From assembly GCF_003602005.1 (NCBI RefSeq), contig NZ_QZWD01000009.1, positions 1-64,000 of the forward strand: a stretch of 64,000 nucleotides of DNA, given 5' to 3'. This DNA comes from Salinisphaera sp. Q1T1-3 (GTDB lineage: Bacteria; Pseudomonadota; Gammaproteobacteria; Nevskiales; Salinisphaeraceae). The position numbers and the translations under genes are program-made. The notes under the pieces are model-generated. The model did not search any database and was not told the origin of the DNA. It saw only the letters and a list, made by a program, of their open reading frames with translations. Positions 24,775 through 33,002 of this stretch are shown piece by piece; the first letter of the stretch is position 1; every line of letters begins with the position of its first letter.

Positions 24775-25362
24775 TCAGGTGTCGTCCTTGGCCGTGTCCT
24801 GATCGGCCTTGGCCGGATCAGCGATGCCGATCACGCCACAGGCCTGACGCGCGCCGGCGGCACCGATCGGCGGCTGGCTCGGGTCGTTGGCCTTGGCATG
24901 GATGATGACCGCGCGGCCGATGATCGATTTCGGTCCAGTCAACGCCCCATTTTCAAGCACGCCGGTGTCATGGGCGTCGCCGTTGGCGTCGGCGACCAGG
25001 TTGCCGAGATCCCCGGTGATGCGATCGATATCCTTCGGCGGGTTGAGCGAACTGCCCTGCAGGTTGTAGTGCGTGCCAGCCGACTTGCCGTCCGCGCCCG
25101 AGCAGTCCCCATAGATGTGGATATGATAGCCGTGCTTGCCCGGTTTCAGGCCGTGGGCGACGGTGGTATAGGCCAGCCCGTCGTCGGTGGGCATAAAGCG
25201 TATCGTGGCGTGCACGTCGGCGTTGCCCTCGGTGCCGGAGAGCACGGCGATGCCGGCCTGGGCCTGGTCTTCTTGACTCGCGCCATCGGCGGCCTGAGCC
25301 GCGCCGACCGACGAAAGCCCGGCCACGAGTCCGGCTGTGAAGAGACATTGACGAAGCGACAT
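24775..25362 (-). CDS. sodC: Periplasmic SodC-family superoxide dismutase, zinc ligands missing
   Basis: The 195-residue protein has a signal peptide (cleavage after AQA near residue 24) and the Cu/Zn SOD fold, which converts superoxide to oxygen and peroxide. All copper ligands are visible: His80 and His82 in GYHIHIYGDC, bridging His98 in GTHYN, and His155 in VIIHAKAND. The active-site Arg172 and the disulfide pair Cys87/Cys175 are also kept. In gapless alignment with human SOD1, however, the zinc ligands His71 and His80 are Leu106 and Ile115, while the zinc aspartate (Asp118 in TGDLGN) remains. This pattern recalls copper-only SODs. The Asp/Lys-rich tail after residue 180 is extra. Confidence 0.85.
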   Translation of the reverse strand: MSLRQCLFTAGLVAGLSSVGAAQAADGASQEDQAQAGIAVLSGTEGNADVHATIRFMPTDDGLAYTTVAHGLKPGKHGYHIHIYGDCSGADGKSAGTHYNLQGSSLNPPKDIDRITGDLGNLVADANGDAHDTGVLENGALTGPKSIIGRAVIIHAKANDPSQPPIGAAGARQACGVIGIADPAKADQDTAKDDT

Positions 25363-25513
25363 GATGCGTCCTTGATAATCGGGATTCTCCGATCCCCAGA
25401 TTAAGCACGCTCAGGCGGTCGGACGCCAGCGTTGCGAGGCGCCATGCGCCGCCGGATGTTGTGCTGCGGGGGCGCATACGACAGGCTCGACCGGCGATTT
25501 GGATGCATCCGAA

Positions 25514-25542
25514 TCGTCTTGTATGTAGTACTAAAGTATAAT
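25514..25542 (+). promoter_or_regulatory. Possible sigma-70 promoter of ndh
   Basis: TATAAT at 25537-25542 is a perfect -10 element in an AT-rich island of an otherwise GC-rich region, 82 bases before the ndh start. The best -35 at 17-base spacing (TCGTCT) is weak. A dyad around AGTACT lies between them, so an activator or repressor may act here. Confidence 0.45.
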
Positions 25543-25624
25543 TCGCAAGAATATCGCATCGTCGCTTCGGGGTCAGAGGCGACGAGCTCACCCCCAAGCG
25601 CGCGGCACAACCAAGGATCGGGCA

Positions 25625-26926
25625 ATGGCGGAGCAAACACGTATCGTGGTCGTCGGCGGTGGCGCCGGCGGGCTGGAACTGGTCACCAAGCTGGGCCGCA
25701 AGCTCGGCGGTAAGGGCAAGACCGATGTGGTGCTGGTCGATGCCAAGCCGACGCACATCTGGAAACCGTTGTTGCACGAGGTGGCCACCGGCGCGCTCGA
25801 CCAGAGCCTGGACGAGGTCTCCTATCCGGCACATGCCCGTACCCATGGCTATCGTTATCAGCTGGGCGCGCTCACCGGGCTTGACCGCGAGGCCCGCAAG
25901 ATCCGGCTCGCCCCGATCCACGACGAACAGGGCACGCAGATCCTGGCCGAGCGCGAGTTGTCCTACGATTATCTCGTCCTGGCGCTGGGCAGTGTCTCCA
26001 ACGATTTCGGGACGCCGGGCGTCGCCGAACACTGCTATTTCCTGGACAGCACCACACAGGCCGAGACGTTCCGCCGTGCGCTGCTCAACACCTTTTTACG
26101 GCATTCCGACGGCGGGCCCGGCCATGCCGGCAAGCTGTCGATCGCGATCGTCGGCGGCGGCGCCACAGGCGTCGAACTGTCAGCCGAGCTGCTTTCGGCG
26201 ACCGAGATGCTTTCGAGCTATGGCTATTCGAAGATCGATAGGCAACAGCTCGATGTGCATCTCATCGAGGCGGCACCCCGTGTTCTGCCGGCGTTGCCCG
26301 AACGCATCGGCACCTCGGTCGCGCGCGAGCTGGAAAATCTGGGCGTGACGATCCATCGGGAGACCATGATCACCTCGGCCGACGAGAACGGGTTTCTCAC
26401 CAAGGCCGGCGAGCGGATCGATGCCGATCTGACCGTCTGGGCGGCCGGTGTGCGCGGCGCCGATATCCTGTCCGAGCTGGGGCTGACGACGCGGCCCAAC
26501 AATCAGATCCGGGTGAACGAGACGCTGGTCAGCGTGGATGACGAGCGCATCTTCGCGATCGGCGACTGTGCCGCGTGCCCGATGGGCGAGGACAAGTGGG
26601 TGCCGCCGCGGGCCCAGTCCGCGCATCAGATGGCCTCGACCGTCTACAAGAATCTGCGTGCCTCGATGGATGGGCGGGCGCTCAAGCCGTTCAAGTATCG
26701 CGACTTCGGCTCGTTGATCTCGTTGGCGCATTTCGATGCGGTCGGTAACCTCATGCGAGGCGCGGCGGGCCGCAGTCTGCTGGTCGAGGGCAAGCTGGCC
26801 AAGCTGTTCTATGTCTCGCTCTATCGGATGCACCAGCGCGCGATTCACGGTGCTTTCAAGACCGCGCTCAAGGCCGTGGTGGACGGTATCAACAACGTGT
26901 TGCGGCCGCGCCTGAAACTGCACTAG
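25625..26926 (+). CDS. ndh: Type II NADH dehydrogenase (NDH-2)
   Basis: NDH-2 is a peripheral membrane flavoenzyme that passes electrons from NADH to quinone without pumping protons. The 433-residue protein has the FAD motif IVVVGGGAGGLELVTKLG at the N-terminus, the NADH motif IAIVGGGATGVELSAELL in the middle, the AAGVRG block and the FAD-closing FAIGDCAACP. The last 50 residues are amphipathic (VSLYRMHQRAIHGAFKTALKAVVD), as expected for the membrane anchor. AAGGATCGGGCA precedes the ATG. Its stop codon TAG is the first TAG of repeat F2 copy 2, within CTAG. It converges on the oxidoreductase at 27285. Confidence 0.93.
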   Translation: MAEQTRIVVVGGGAGGLELVTKLGRKLGGKGKTDVVLVDAKPTHIWKPLLHEVATGALDQSLDEVSYPAHARTHGYRYQLGALTGLDREARKIRLAPIHDEQGTQILAERELSYDYLVLALGSVSNDFGTPGVAEHCYFLDSTTQAETFRRALLNTFLRHSDGGPGHAGKLSIAIVGGGATGVELSAELLSATEMLSSYGYSKIDRQQLDVHLIEAAPRVLPALPERIGTSVARELENLGVTIHRETMITSADENGFLTKAGERIDADLTVWAAGVRGADILSELGLTTRPNNQIRVNETLVSVDDERIFAIGDCAACPMGEDKWVPPRAQSAHQMASTVYKNLRASMDGRALKPFKYRDFGSLISLAHFDAVGNLMRGAAGRSLLVEGKLAKLFYVSLYRMHQRAIHGAFKTALKAVVDGINNVLRPRLKLH

Positions 26927-27120
26927 GGCGTGTTATTAACCCGGCATAAAAATAGATGATTTTTCGGGTTGATAACGCGCGTGTGCGAAAGCACGCGCGC
27001 CACGGCCAAAGGCCGTGAAGCCATTGAAAATAAAAAGACGGACCAGTGCCGGCTTTTATTTTTCGATGGCGTTGAAAACAGCTGACGTCGTCAGCTGTTT
27101 TGGTGCCGGATTAATAACAC
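26924..27120 (+). repeat. F2 structured repeat, copy 2 (most complete)
   Basis: The element begins at the TAG stop of ndh (TAGGGCGTGTTATTAACC) and ends TGCCGGATTAATAACAC. Its 17-base ends (26930-26946 and 27104-27120) are inverted copies with one mismatch. Inside are four consecutive hairpins: a 10-pair stem closed by a GAAA tetraloop (26977-27000), CACGGCC-AAA-GGCCGTG (27001-27017), an A/T-rich pair CCATTGAAAATAAAAAG with CTTTTATTTTTCGATGG (27021-27070), and a perfect 13-pair dyad (27075-27101). It has no reading frame of note. Other copies are at 18221 (opposite strand) and 33003 (truncated). Confidence 0.85.
27075..27101. terminator. Bidirectional terminator inside F2
   Basis: AAAACAGCTGACG and CGTCAGCTGTTTT are perfect 13-base arms around a single T, with A4 on one side and T4 on the other. 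It would stop transcripts from both convergent neighbours, ndh and the renalase-like gene. Confidence 0.65.
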
Positions 27121-27121
27121 T

Positions 27122-27221
27122 GCGCGCGCAACCCGACGGGACGGCGGTCATTTTCCGCCATCCGGCGTTGTCGTTCGCGACGCCAGAATGACGGCCGTAC
27201 GCGCGCGATGCCTTGTCTTGC
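27122..27221 (+). repeat. F3 repeat, copy a
   Basis: About 100 bases directly after F2 copy 2 match 33111-33210 in reverse complement, sharing GCGCAACCCGACGGGACGGC, GGCGTTGTCGTTCGCGACGC and CAGAATGACGGCCGTACGCG. It folds locally (GTCG-TTCG-CGAC with a UUCG-type loop, and GGCGG-TCATTTT-CCGCC). The 63 bases from here to the next stop codon show nothing further. Confidence 0.75.
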
Positions 27222-27284
27222 CGCCGCCGGACTGAGTCGCGTGGGGCCAAGGCTCTCCGTACGGCGTTGTCTGCCCCGGCCGGG

Positions 27285-28304
27285 CTAGACGTCGCCGATC
27301 AGGCGGGCCGCGGCCCCGCGGCCGGATAGCCAGGCCCCTTCGACCCGACCGCCGGCCAGCCAGTCGCCGGCGATCGCCAGCCGGCACCGCGGATCCACCC
27401 AGAAACGTTGATCTTCGTCCGGCGCGCCGCTGCCGGGCCGGGCAAAGCGCCAACGCCGGGCGCGAACGACTTCCATATCGGTGACCGACAGGGCGGTGGC
27501 GGCGGCGAACTCCGCCAGCATCGCCGCCGCGAGGTCCTCGGCCATGCGATCCTCGTGATCGGTGCTGAAGGCCGTGCTGGCATGCAGCGTCCAGAGATGC
27601 CGATCGCGCGTCACGCCGGCCTTGGTGGTGTTGTCAGCTGCCCACGACAGTTTGCCGCTCTTGAAGAAGATGGCATCGACGCCGTCGATCGGCGGCGCGG
27701 CGACGACCAGCGAATGACAGGCCGCCATGGCCCGCGGCGCGGCGTCGAGCACGTCGATGCCCTTCGCATCGCCGGCCAGCAACGCCCGTGTCTGGCTCGC
27801 GGGCGGCGTCAACAGGACATGCGAGGCACTGATCGGCGCCCCGCTGTCGAAACGAGCAGTCCACTGGCCGTCCGAGCCGCGTCGCAGGGCGTTGGCGCGG
27901 CGTTCGCAGGCGACATGCAATCCCGATTGCGCCAGTCGGTCGCGCACCCAGTGGTTCATGCCCCGCGGCCCGATCAGGCGTTCCCGATCATCCGGTGAGG
28001 GCGAGAACAGCCAGGTGCCGCCCAGGGGCTCGGCGGTGTTGATCCGGGGCTGCCAGTGTACGAGGCGGCCGGCCTCGAGATCGCGGTCGACGCTGATCCG
28101 AAAGGTCTGCGATCGTGCGGTGAAGTATTGCGCCCCGTAATCGAACCAGTCTGCCGCCGTGTCCGGCGTCACGCGGCGCGTGGCACAACGGCCGCCGGGG
28201 CGGCCGGCCTTGTCGACCATCTGGATCCGGCAGCCGGCGGCCGTCAGATATTCGGCGGCCGCCATGCCGGCCACGCCGGCGCCAATGATCAGGATGTCGT
28301 TCAT
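27285..28304 (-). CDS. FAD-dependent amine-oxidase/renalase-like oxidoreductase
   Basis: The 339-residue protein opens with the FAD motif ILIIGAGVAGMAAAEYLTAAG and the RPGGRCATRR sequence characteristic of the bacterial renalase-like group. It closes with the FAD aspartate in LAIAGDWLAGGRVEGAWLSG. WFDYGAQYFTAR and the RRWRFARP block also match this group. Renalase-type enzymes oxidise unusual dihydronicotinamide isomers; whether this one does so is inference. The ATG at 28304 is the first that gives the FAD motif near the N-terminus. Its TAG stop lies in CTAG at 27285-27288. It converges on ndh across the F2-F3 repeats. Confidence 0.8.
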   Translation of the reverse strand: MNDILIIGAGVAGMAAAEYLTAAGCRIQMVDKAGRPGGRCATRRVTPDTAADWFDYGAQYFTARSQTFRISVDRDLEAGRLVHWQPRINTAEPLGGTWLFSPSPDDRERLIGPRGMNHWVRDRLAQSGLHVACERRANALRRGSDGQWTARFDSGAPISASHVLLTPPASQTRALLAGDAKGIDVLDAAPRAMAACHSLVVAAPPIDGVDAIFFKSGKLSWAADNTTKAGVTRDRHLWTLHASTAFSTDHEDRMAEDLAAAMLAEFAAATALSVTDMEVVRARRWRFARPGSGAPDEDQRFWVDPRCRLAIAGDWLAGGRVEGAWLSGRGAAARLIGDV

Positions 28305-28386
28305 ATCCGGATGTCCTGTACCGCTGTCCGATTGCATGCAACGCGGTATGATGAAACAAATATGTCGAGTCGATCAGGGAAGGCTT

Positions 28387-29772
28387 GTGCCCAGATTCGT
28401 TAGTCGTCGCCTCGGCGTCGTATTTCTTGTCCTGTTGGCCTGCGCGGGTTGTGCCACCCAGGGCGGCGCGCGCGATGCCGCCGGCGCCAATGATCTCACG
28501 GCGACACCGGGCAAGACGAGCGCCACGGCCGCTGACAGCCGCGAGTCCGATGATGATCGCGCCGCCGTTGCGCCGTATCCGATCGATAATCCGCTGCTCG
28601 CGACCGTCCTCGGCACGCCTGCCAAGCTCAAGGCCCCGCTGCCCGACGACGCCCCGATCACGCTGCGCACGCTCGACCCGCTGGTTCAGCGCGACACGCC
28701 GGATACGTTGCGCTATGCGCGACCGTTGCAGTACATGTTCACGCCGCAGGACGGGCCGGCGCCACTGGCGTTCGTGATCGCCGGTACCGGCGCATCGGCC
28801 CTGTCGAGTAAATGTGTGCTGCTGTCCCGTGCGCTGTATGCGGACGGCTATAGCGTGGCCTGTCTGCCGTCGCCGACCAGTGTCACCTTCATGCTGGGGG
28901 CCGCCGAATATCCGGTGCCGGGCCGGATGAAGACAGACGTGGACGATCTGTATCGGATGATGGGGGCTGTGCGTGACGATCTGTCGGATCAGATCGACAT
29001 CACCGGCTATGCCTTGACCGGCTGGAGCCTCGGCGCCACCGAGGCGGCCTTCGTCGCACACAAGGATGCCAGCGCCGGACAGTTCGATTTCCAGCATGTG
29101 CTGTTGCTCAACCCGGCGGTCAGTGTGTGGGATTCCGTCGCGCGCATGGATGCATTGCTGGATCGGACGCTGCCCGGCGGCATCGATCAGGTGCCGTCGT
29201 TCCTGGCCAAGGGCCTGGGTGGTCTCAAGGATGTCTACGCCAAGAACAAGGCCCTGCGCTTCAACGAGGATTTCCTCTATCAGGCCTATCAGTCCGGTGC
29301 GGCCGATCAGAACGATATCGGGGCCCTCGTCGGTCTGGCCTTCAGGCTGTCGCTGGCCAACATGGCTTATGCCGCGGACGTGATCACACGTTCGGACGTG
29401 ATCGTGCCGAAGAACGTCACGCCCGGCCCATACAGTGATATGCGGCCTTATTTCCGGCGCGCGTTCGATATGTCGTTCAACGACTACATTAACGAGCTGT
29501 TGGTGCCGTACTGGAACAGCGATGGACGCCACGTGCCCAAGTCGACGCTGATCCGCGAGGCCGATCTGCACCAGATCGCCGGTTTTCTGGCCAATAGCGA
29601 CAACATCGCCGTCTTCACCAACGCCGACGATCCGATCCTGTCGGACGACGAGGTGGCCTTTCTTTCTCGAACGTTCGGAGCGCGTGCCCGCATCCGGCCG
29701 CACGGCGGTCACATGGGCAACCTGAGCTACGACAAGACGATTCGAGCGCTGCAGGATTTCTTCTCGCCATGA
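28387..29772 (+). CDS. Alpha/beta-hydrolase-like lipoprotein next to mlaA
   Basis: The 461-residue protein starts at GTG 28387 behind AGGGAAGG. It has a lipoprotein-type leader (RLGVVFLVLLACAGC, with a cysteine suited to lipidation near residue 20) followed by a disordered Ala/Asp/Thr segment. The body looks like an alpha/beta hydrolase: LAFVIAGTGASALSSK, the nucleophile elbow TGWSLGATEA, and a C-terminal FTNADDPILSDDEV followed by PHGGHMGNL that could supply Asp and His. Its substrate is unknown. The stop overlaps the mlaA start by four bases (ATGA), so the two are coupled and may share an envelope-lipid role. Confidence 0.7.
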   Translation: MPRFVSRRLGVVFLVLLACAGCATQGGARDAAGANDLTATPGKTSATAADSRESDDDRAAVAPYPIDNPLLATVLGTPAKLKAPLPDDAPITLRTLDPLVQRDTPDTLRYARPLQYMFTPQDGPAPLAFVIAGTGASALSSKCVLLSRALYADGYSVACLPSPTSVTFMLGAAEYPVPGRMKTDVDDLYRMMGAVRDDLSDQIDITGYALTGWSLGATEAAFVAHKDASAGQFDFQHVLLLNPAVSVWDSVARMDALLDRTLPGGIDQVPSFLAKGLGGLKDVYAKNKALRFNEDFLYQAYQSGAADQNDIGALVGLAFRLSLANMAYAADVITRSDVIVPKNVTPGPYSDMRPYFRRAFDMSFNDYINELLVPYWNSDGRHVPKSTLIREADLHQIAGFLANSDNIAVFTNADDPILSDDEVAFLSRTFGARARIRPHGGHMGNLSYDKTIRALQDFFSP

Positions 29773-30536
29773 AAGCGTCGTATTCCCTGAGTCTTCGGCG
29801 TCTGCGCAGTCTGTATGCGCTGGCAGGCGTTCTGTTCCTGAGCGCCTGTGCCTCGACGCCGCCGCCGACCAGCGTGGACCCGCGCACGCCCGACGATGTG
29901 CCGGTCGCCCAGACCACGGCCAACCCGTTGGCGATCGACGACCCGCTCGGCCCGTTCAACCGGCGTGTCTATCGCTTCAACGCGCTCACCGATCACTATC
30001 TGCTGCTGCCGGCGGTGCATGTCTACGACACGGTGGCGCCATCGCCCGTGCGGGACGGCATCGGCAATTTCTTCTCGAATCTCGACGAGATCAATACGTT
30101 CGCCAACAGCGTGCTGCAGCTCAAGCCGCGTGCGAGCGCGGTCACCGCGTCCCGGTTCGTGATCAACTCGACGCTCGGCCTCGCAGGGTTTTTCGATCCG
30201 GCCACGCATTTCGGGCTGCAGAAGCGAGACGAGGATTTCGGCCAGACGCTCGGCCATTACGGCGTGGGCACCGGACCGTATCTGGTGCTGCCGTTCTTCG
30301 GGCCATCCGACATGCGCGATGCCATCGGGCTGGCAGCGGATCAGGGGCTGTTCTACGTGATCGATCCGCTGCAGATCAACGGCAACTTCCCGGCGAGTGC
30401 GGCCTACAACGGCTTCTATGCACTCAACAAGCGTGAACAGACCAATTTCCGGTACTACCAGACCGGCTCGCCGTTCGAGTATCTGCTGGTACGCATGGTC
30501 TATCTGAACTACCGGGCGCTACAGGTCAATCAGTAA
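29769..30536 (+). CDS. mlaA: MlaA (VacJ) outer-membrane lipid-asymmetry lipoprotein
   Basis: MlaA sits in the outer membrane with porins and removes phospholipids from the outer leaflet for return by the Mla pathway. The 255-residue protein has a lipobox (LSACAS), then DDPLGPFNRRVYRFNALTDHYLLLP, VRDGIGNFFSNLDEINTFANSVLQ, RFVINSTLGLAGFFDPATHFGL and GPYLVLPFFGPSDMRDAIG, all strongly conserved in the family. It overlaps the upstream hydrolase gene by four bases. The rest of the mla operon (mlaBCDEF) is not in the window. Confidence 0.95.
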   Translation: MKASYSLSLRRLRSLYALAGVLFLSACASTPPPTSVDPRTPDDVPVAQTTANPLAIDDPLGPFNRRVYRFNALTDHYLLLPAVHVYDTVAPSPVRDGIGNFFSNLDEINTFANSVLQLKPRASAVTASRFVINSTLGLAGFFDPATHFGLQKRDEDFGQTLGHYGVGTGPYLVLPFFGPSDMRDAIGLAADQGLFYVIDPLQINGNFPASAAYNGFYALNKREQTNFRYYQTGSPFEYLLVRMVYLNYRALQVNQ

Positions 30537-30611
30537 CCGGCCCGACGGCGCACCGCACCTGGGGCGAGATGCACCGCGACGGGGCCGGCATCGCGCGGGG
30601 CATGATGACCA

Positions 30612-30741
30612 GGGCGCGTCGTCACGAGATAGGCCGCTGGCTCTTCGGGTTGCTCCTGCCGGCCCCGCCATGCCGTGTTGTGCGTACTGCGTGACACGCC
30701 TGGCAGGGGCAGTGGGCTGCCTATCTCGTGACGACACGCCC
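30612..30741. repeat. F4 element with 23-bp inverted ends
   Basis: Bases 30612-30634 and 30719-30741 are inverted copies with one mismatch; the shared core is GTCGTCACGAGATAGGC. The outermost bases GGGCG(C/T)GT resemble the starts of F1 and F2. The interior of 84 bases has a second, weaker inverted pair (GCTCCTGCC with GGCAGGGGC) and no reading frame. It occupies the gap between the convergent mlaA and corA genes. No second copy lies in this window. Confidence 0.7.
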
Positions 30742-30773
30742 TCGCGCCGGCGAGGTCGTTCGTTCGGTTCGGC

Positions 30774-31727
30774 TCAGAGCCAGTTCTTGTGCTTGAAATA
30801 CAGATACGGGGCGATGCCGGCGGCGATCATCAGACAGATCGCCATCGGATAACCGTACTTCCACGACAGCTCCGGCATGTACTGGAAATTCATCCCGTAG
30901 ATACTGGCGACCAGCGTCGGCGGCAGAAACACCACGGCCGCGATCGAGAAGATCTTGATGATCTGGTTCTGTTCGATGTTGATGAACGAGACCGTCGAGT
31001 CCATCAGGAAGTTGATCTTGTCGAACAGAAAAGCGATGTGGCTCATCAGCGTGTCCACGTCGCGCAGGATCTCGCGGGCGGTCTCGCGGCTGGGCGAGCG
31101 CGCCGGCAGGTGGCGCAGCACGAACGAGATGGAGCGCTGGGTGTCCATCAGACACAGCCGGATCTTGCCGGCCGAATCCTCGAGCTTGGCCAGATTGTCG
31201 ATGGCCGCCTCGTAATCGGCCTCCTCGTCCTCCAGCACGGTGTGGCTGACCTGCTCGAGCTTGAGATGCAGATCCTCGACCGTGTCGGCCAGATTCTCGA
31301 CCTTCTGGTCGAACATGGTCACCAGAAGCGATTCCGGCGTATCGGCCTCGACCTGACCAGCCCGCGCGCGCATGCGCAGGAGACGGAAATCCGCCAGATC
31401 CTCGTCGCGCAGCGTGATCAATCGCGCGGGCTGAAGGATGAAGGCCACCGTCTCCGTTTCGTGTCGGCCCTCGCTTTGCGCAAGAAACAGCGAATGCACG
31501 TGGATGCCGTCGATGTCGACGAAATAGCGCGCCGAGGACTCGATCTCCTCGACGTCCTCGTCCTCCGGCAGCTCGTCCGTCAGGAACCGGTTCAGGGCGG
31601 CGCGTTCGTCCTCATCGGCCTCCAGGGCATCGATCCAGTGCGCGCGGCCCAGGCGCGCCTCGCGCGGCTCCTCGGCCGTGCGATCCTCGACGATGCGGCC
31701 CTGGTCGATGGCGAAGGTGCGGAGCAT
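30774..31727 (-). CDS. corA: CorA-family divalent cation channel
   Basis: CorA forms a homopentameric Mg2+/Co2+ channel in the inner membrane. The 317-residue protein has a large acidic cytoplasmic funnel, two C-terminal helices, and the selectivity motif YGMNFQYMPEL between them near residue 280. The C-terminus FKHKNWL is positively charged, as in the family. The ATG at 31727 is chosen because the preceding codons lie inside the glycerate kinase gene. It is 49 bases downstream of that gene on the same strand, so the two may be co-transcribed. Confidence 0.9.
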   Translation of the reverse strand: MLRTFAIDQGRIVEDRTAEEPREARLGRAHWIDALEADEDERAALNRFLTDELPEDEDVEEIESSARYFVDIDGIHVHSLFLAQSEGRHETETVAFILQPARLITLRDEDLADFRLLRMRARAGQVEADTPESLLVTMFDQKVENLADTVEDLHLKLEQVSHTVLEDEEADYEAAIDNLAKLEDSAGKIRLCLMDTQRSISFVLRHLPARSPSRETAREILRDVDTLMSHIAFLFDKINFLMDSTVSFINIEQNQIIKIFSIAAVVFLPPTLVASIYGMNFQYMPELSWKYGYPMAICLMIAAGIAPYLYFKHKNWL

Positions 31728-31776
31728 GGCGATCTCGGATTGCGGGTCGGCTGCATCATGATAGGGGAGCGCCGGA

Positions 31777-32910
31777 TCAGTGTCCTGCCCCGGTACGCAG
31801 GCGCGGGGCGAGCGCGCGGGCGATTTCGCCCAGCCAGCGCGCCGGTTCGGCCAACGCCGCATCCTGACTGCCGGCCGTCTCGACAAGCGTGCTCAGGCTG
31901 GCGAAATGCTGTGCCAGTTCGTCGCGCGCATCGTCGCTGATCGCGCCCGCGACCAGATGGGTCGGCGTCCGGCCGGCCGTTTTGGCCACGGCCATGGGCA
32001 ACTTGCCCGACAGCGTCTGTCGATCGGAGCGGCCTTCGCCCGTGATCACCGCATCGGCGTCCTTGATATGCGCAGCCAGGCCGGTCAGGCCGATCACGGC
32101 GTCGGCGCCGGATTCCAGGCGTGCGTCCAGCAGTGCCAGGGCAAAACCCAGCCCGCCGGCCGCGCCGCTGCCGGGCCACTCGGCCCGTGCCGGCTGGCGC
32201 GACTGCTCGGCCAGCTGTTCGAAGGCCGCTTCCACGTCGGCGATATCGGTATCGGTCAGCCCTTTCTGCGGTCCGTAGACACGGCTGGCGCCCTCCGGCC
32301 CGAGCAACGGGTTGTCGACATCACAGAACGCGCGCAGACGGGTTTCGGCCAGCCGGGCGTCCAGCCCCGACAGGTCCAGGCGCGCCAGCCGCAGCAAGCC
32401 GGCCATGGTCGGCGCGATCGGTGCATCGTCGGCGTCGCGCGCACGTGCGCCGAGGGCCAGCAGCATCCCGAGGCCGGCATCGTTGGTGGCGCTGCCGCCG
32501 AGCCCGACGGCGATATCGCGTGCGCCGGAATCCAGCGCGTCGGCAATGAGGGTGCCAAGGCCGTAGCTCGATCGATCGGACAGGGCCGGGGCATCGCGCG
32601 TGGCCTCGATCAGCGGCAGGCCAAGTACTTCGGCGGATTCGATCACGGCGGTCCCGTCGGTCATGGCATACCAGCGCGCCGTCAGCGACTGGCGATGCAC
32701 GCCGATCACGCGTATCTCCTGCGAGTGCCCGGCACAGCGGGCGGCGATGGCATCGAGCAGGCCCTCGCCGCCGTCGGCCATGGGGGCGAGCGTGACGCGC
32801 GGCGGCTCGGGCAACTGTGCCAGTCCGACGGCGATGGCATCGGCGACCTGTCGCGCCGACAGGCTGCCTTTGAAACTGTCGGGGGCGATGACGACATGAA
32901 GATCGGACAT
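31777..32910 (-). CDS. Glycerate kinase
   Basis: The enzyme phosphorylates D-glycerate with ATP. The 377-residue protein is of the GarK/GlxK family: IAPDSFKGSLSARQVADAI at the start, PMADGGEGLLDAI, SSYGLGTLIADALDSGARDIAVGLGGSATNDAG, and the ITGEGRSDRQTLSGKLP block. ATG at 32910 is used; a TTG two codons earlier is possible. Glycerate is a product of glucosylglycerate phosphorolysis, and a likely phosphorylase gene is 9 kb away at 41358, so this kinase could complete that route. That link is inference. The gene is divergent from the gamma-glutamylcyclotransferase gene across repeats F2 and F3. Confidence 0.9.
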   Translation of the reverse strand: MSDLHVVIAPDSFKGSLSARQVADAIAVGLAQLPEPPRVTLAPMADGGEGLLDAIAARCAGHSQEIRVIGVHRQSLTARWYAMTDGTAVIESAEVLGLPLIEATRDAPALSDRSSYGLGTLIADALDSGARDIAVGLGGSATNDAGLGMLLALGARARDADDAPIAPTMAGLLRLARLDLSGLDARLAETRLRAFCDVDNPLLGPEGASRVYGPQKGLTDTDIADVEAAFEQLAEQSRQPARAEWPGSGAAGGLGFALALLDARLESGADAVIGLTGLAAHIKDADAVITGEGRSDRQTLSGKLPMAVAKTAGRTPTHLVAGAISDDARDELAQHFASLSTLVETAGSQDAALAEPARWLGEIARALAPRLRTGAGH

Positions 32911-33002
32911 GAGCAAGCGCCTGCATCGATGGACCTGTCTTCATGGTACGCAAAGGACGGGCCGGATCGTGCGTGTCGTGTCGCGCTCCCGGCGGGACGC
33001 CC

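Noticed and set aside
25519-25542. TTGTAT and TATAAT as a standard -35/-10 pair before ndh
   Set aside because: The spacing is only 12 bases, too short for a normal sigma-70 promoter, so a weaker -35 at 17 bases was listed instead.
27988-29712. A 574-codon minus-strand frame opposite the hydrolase-lipoprotein gene
   Set aside because: Composition is His/Arg/Gly-rich as expected for a shadow frame, while the plus-strand gene has a lipoprotein leader, a nucleophile elbow and coupling to mlaA.
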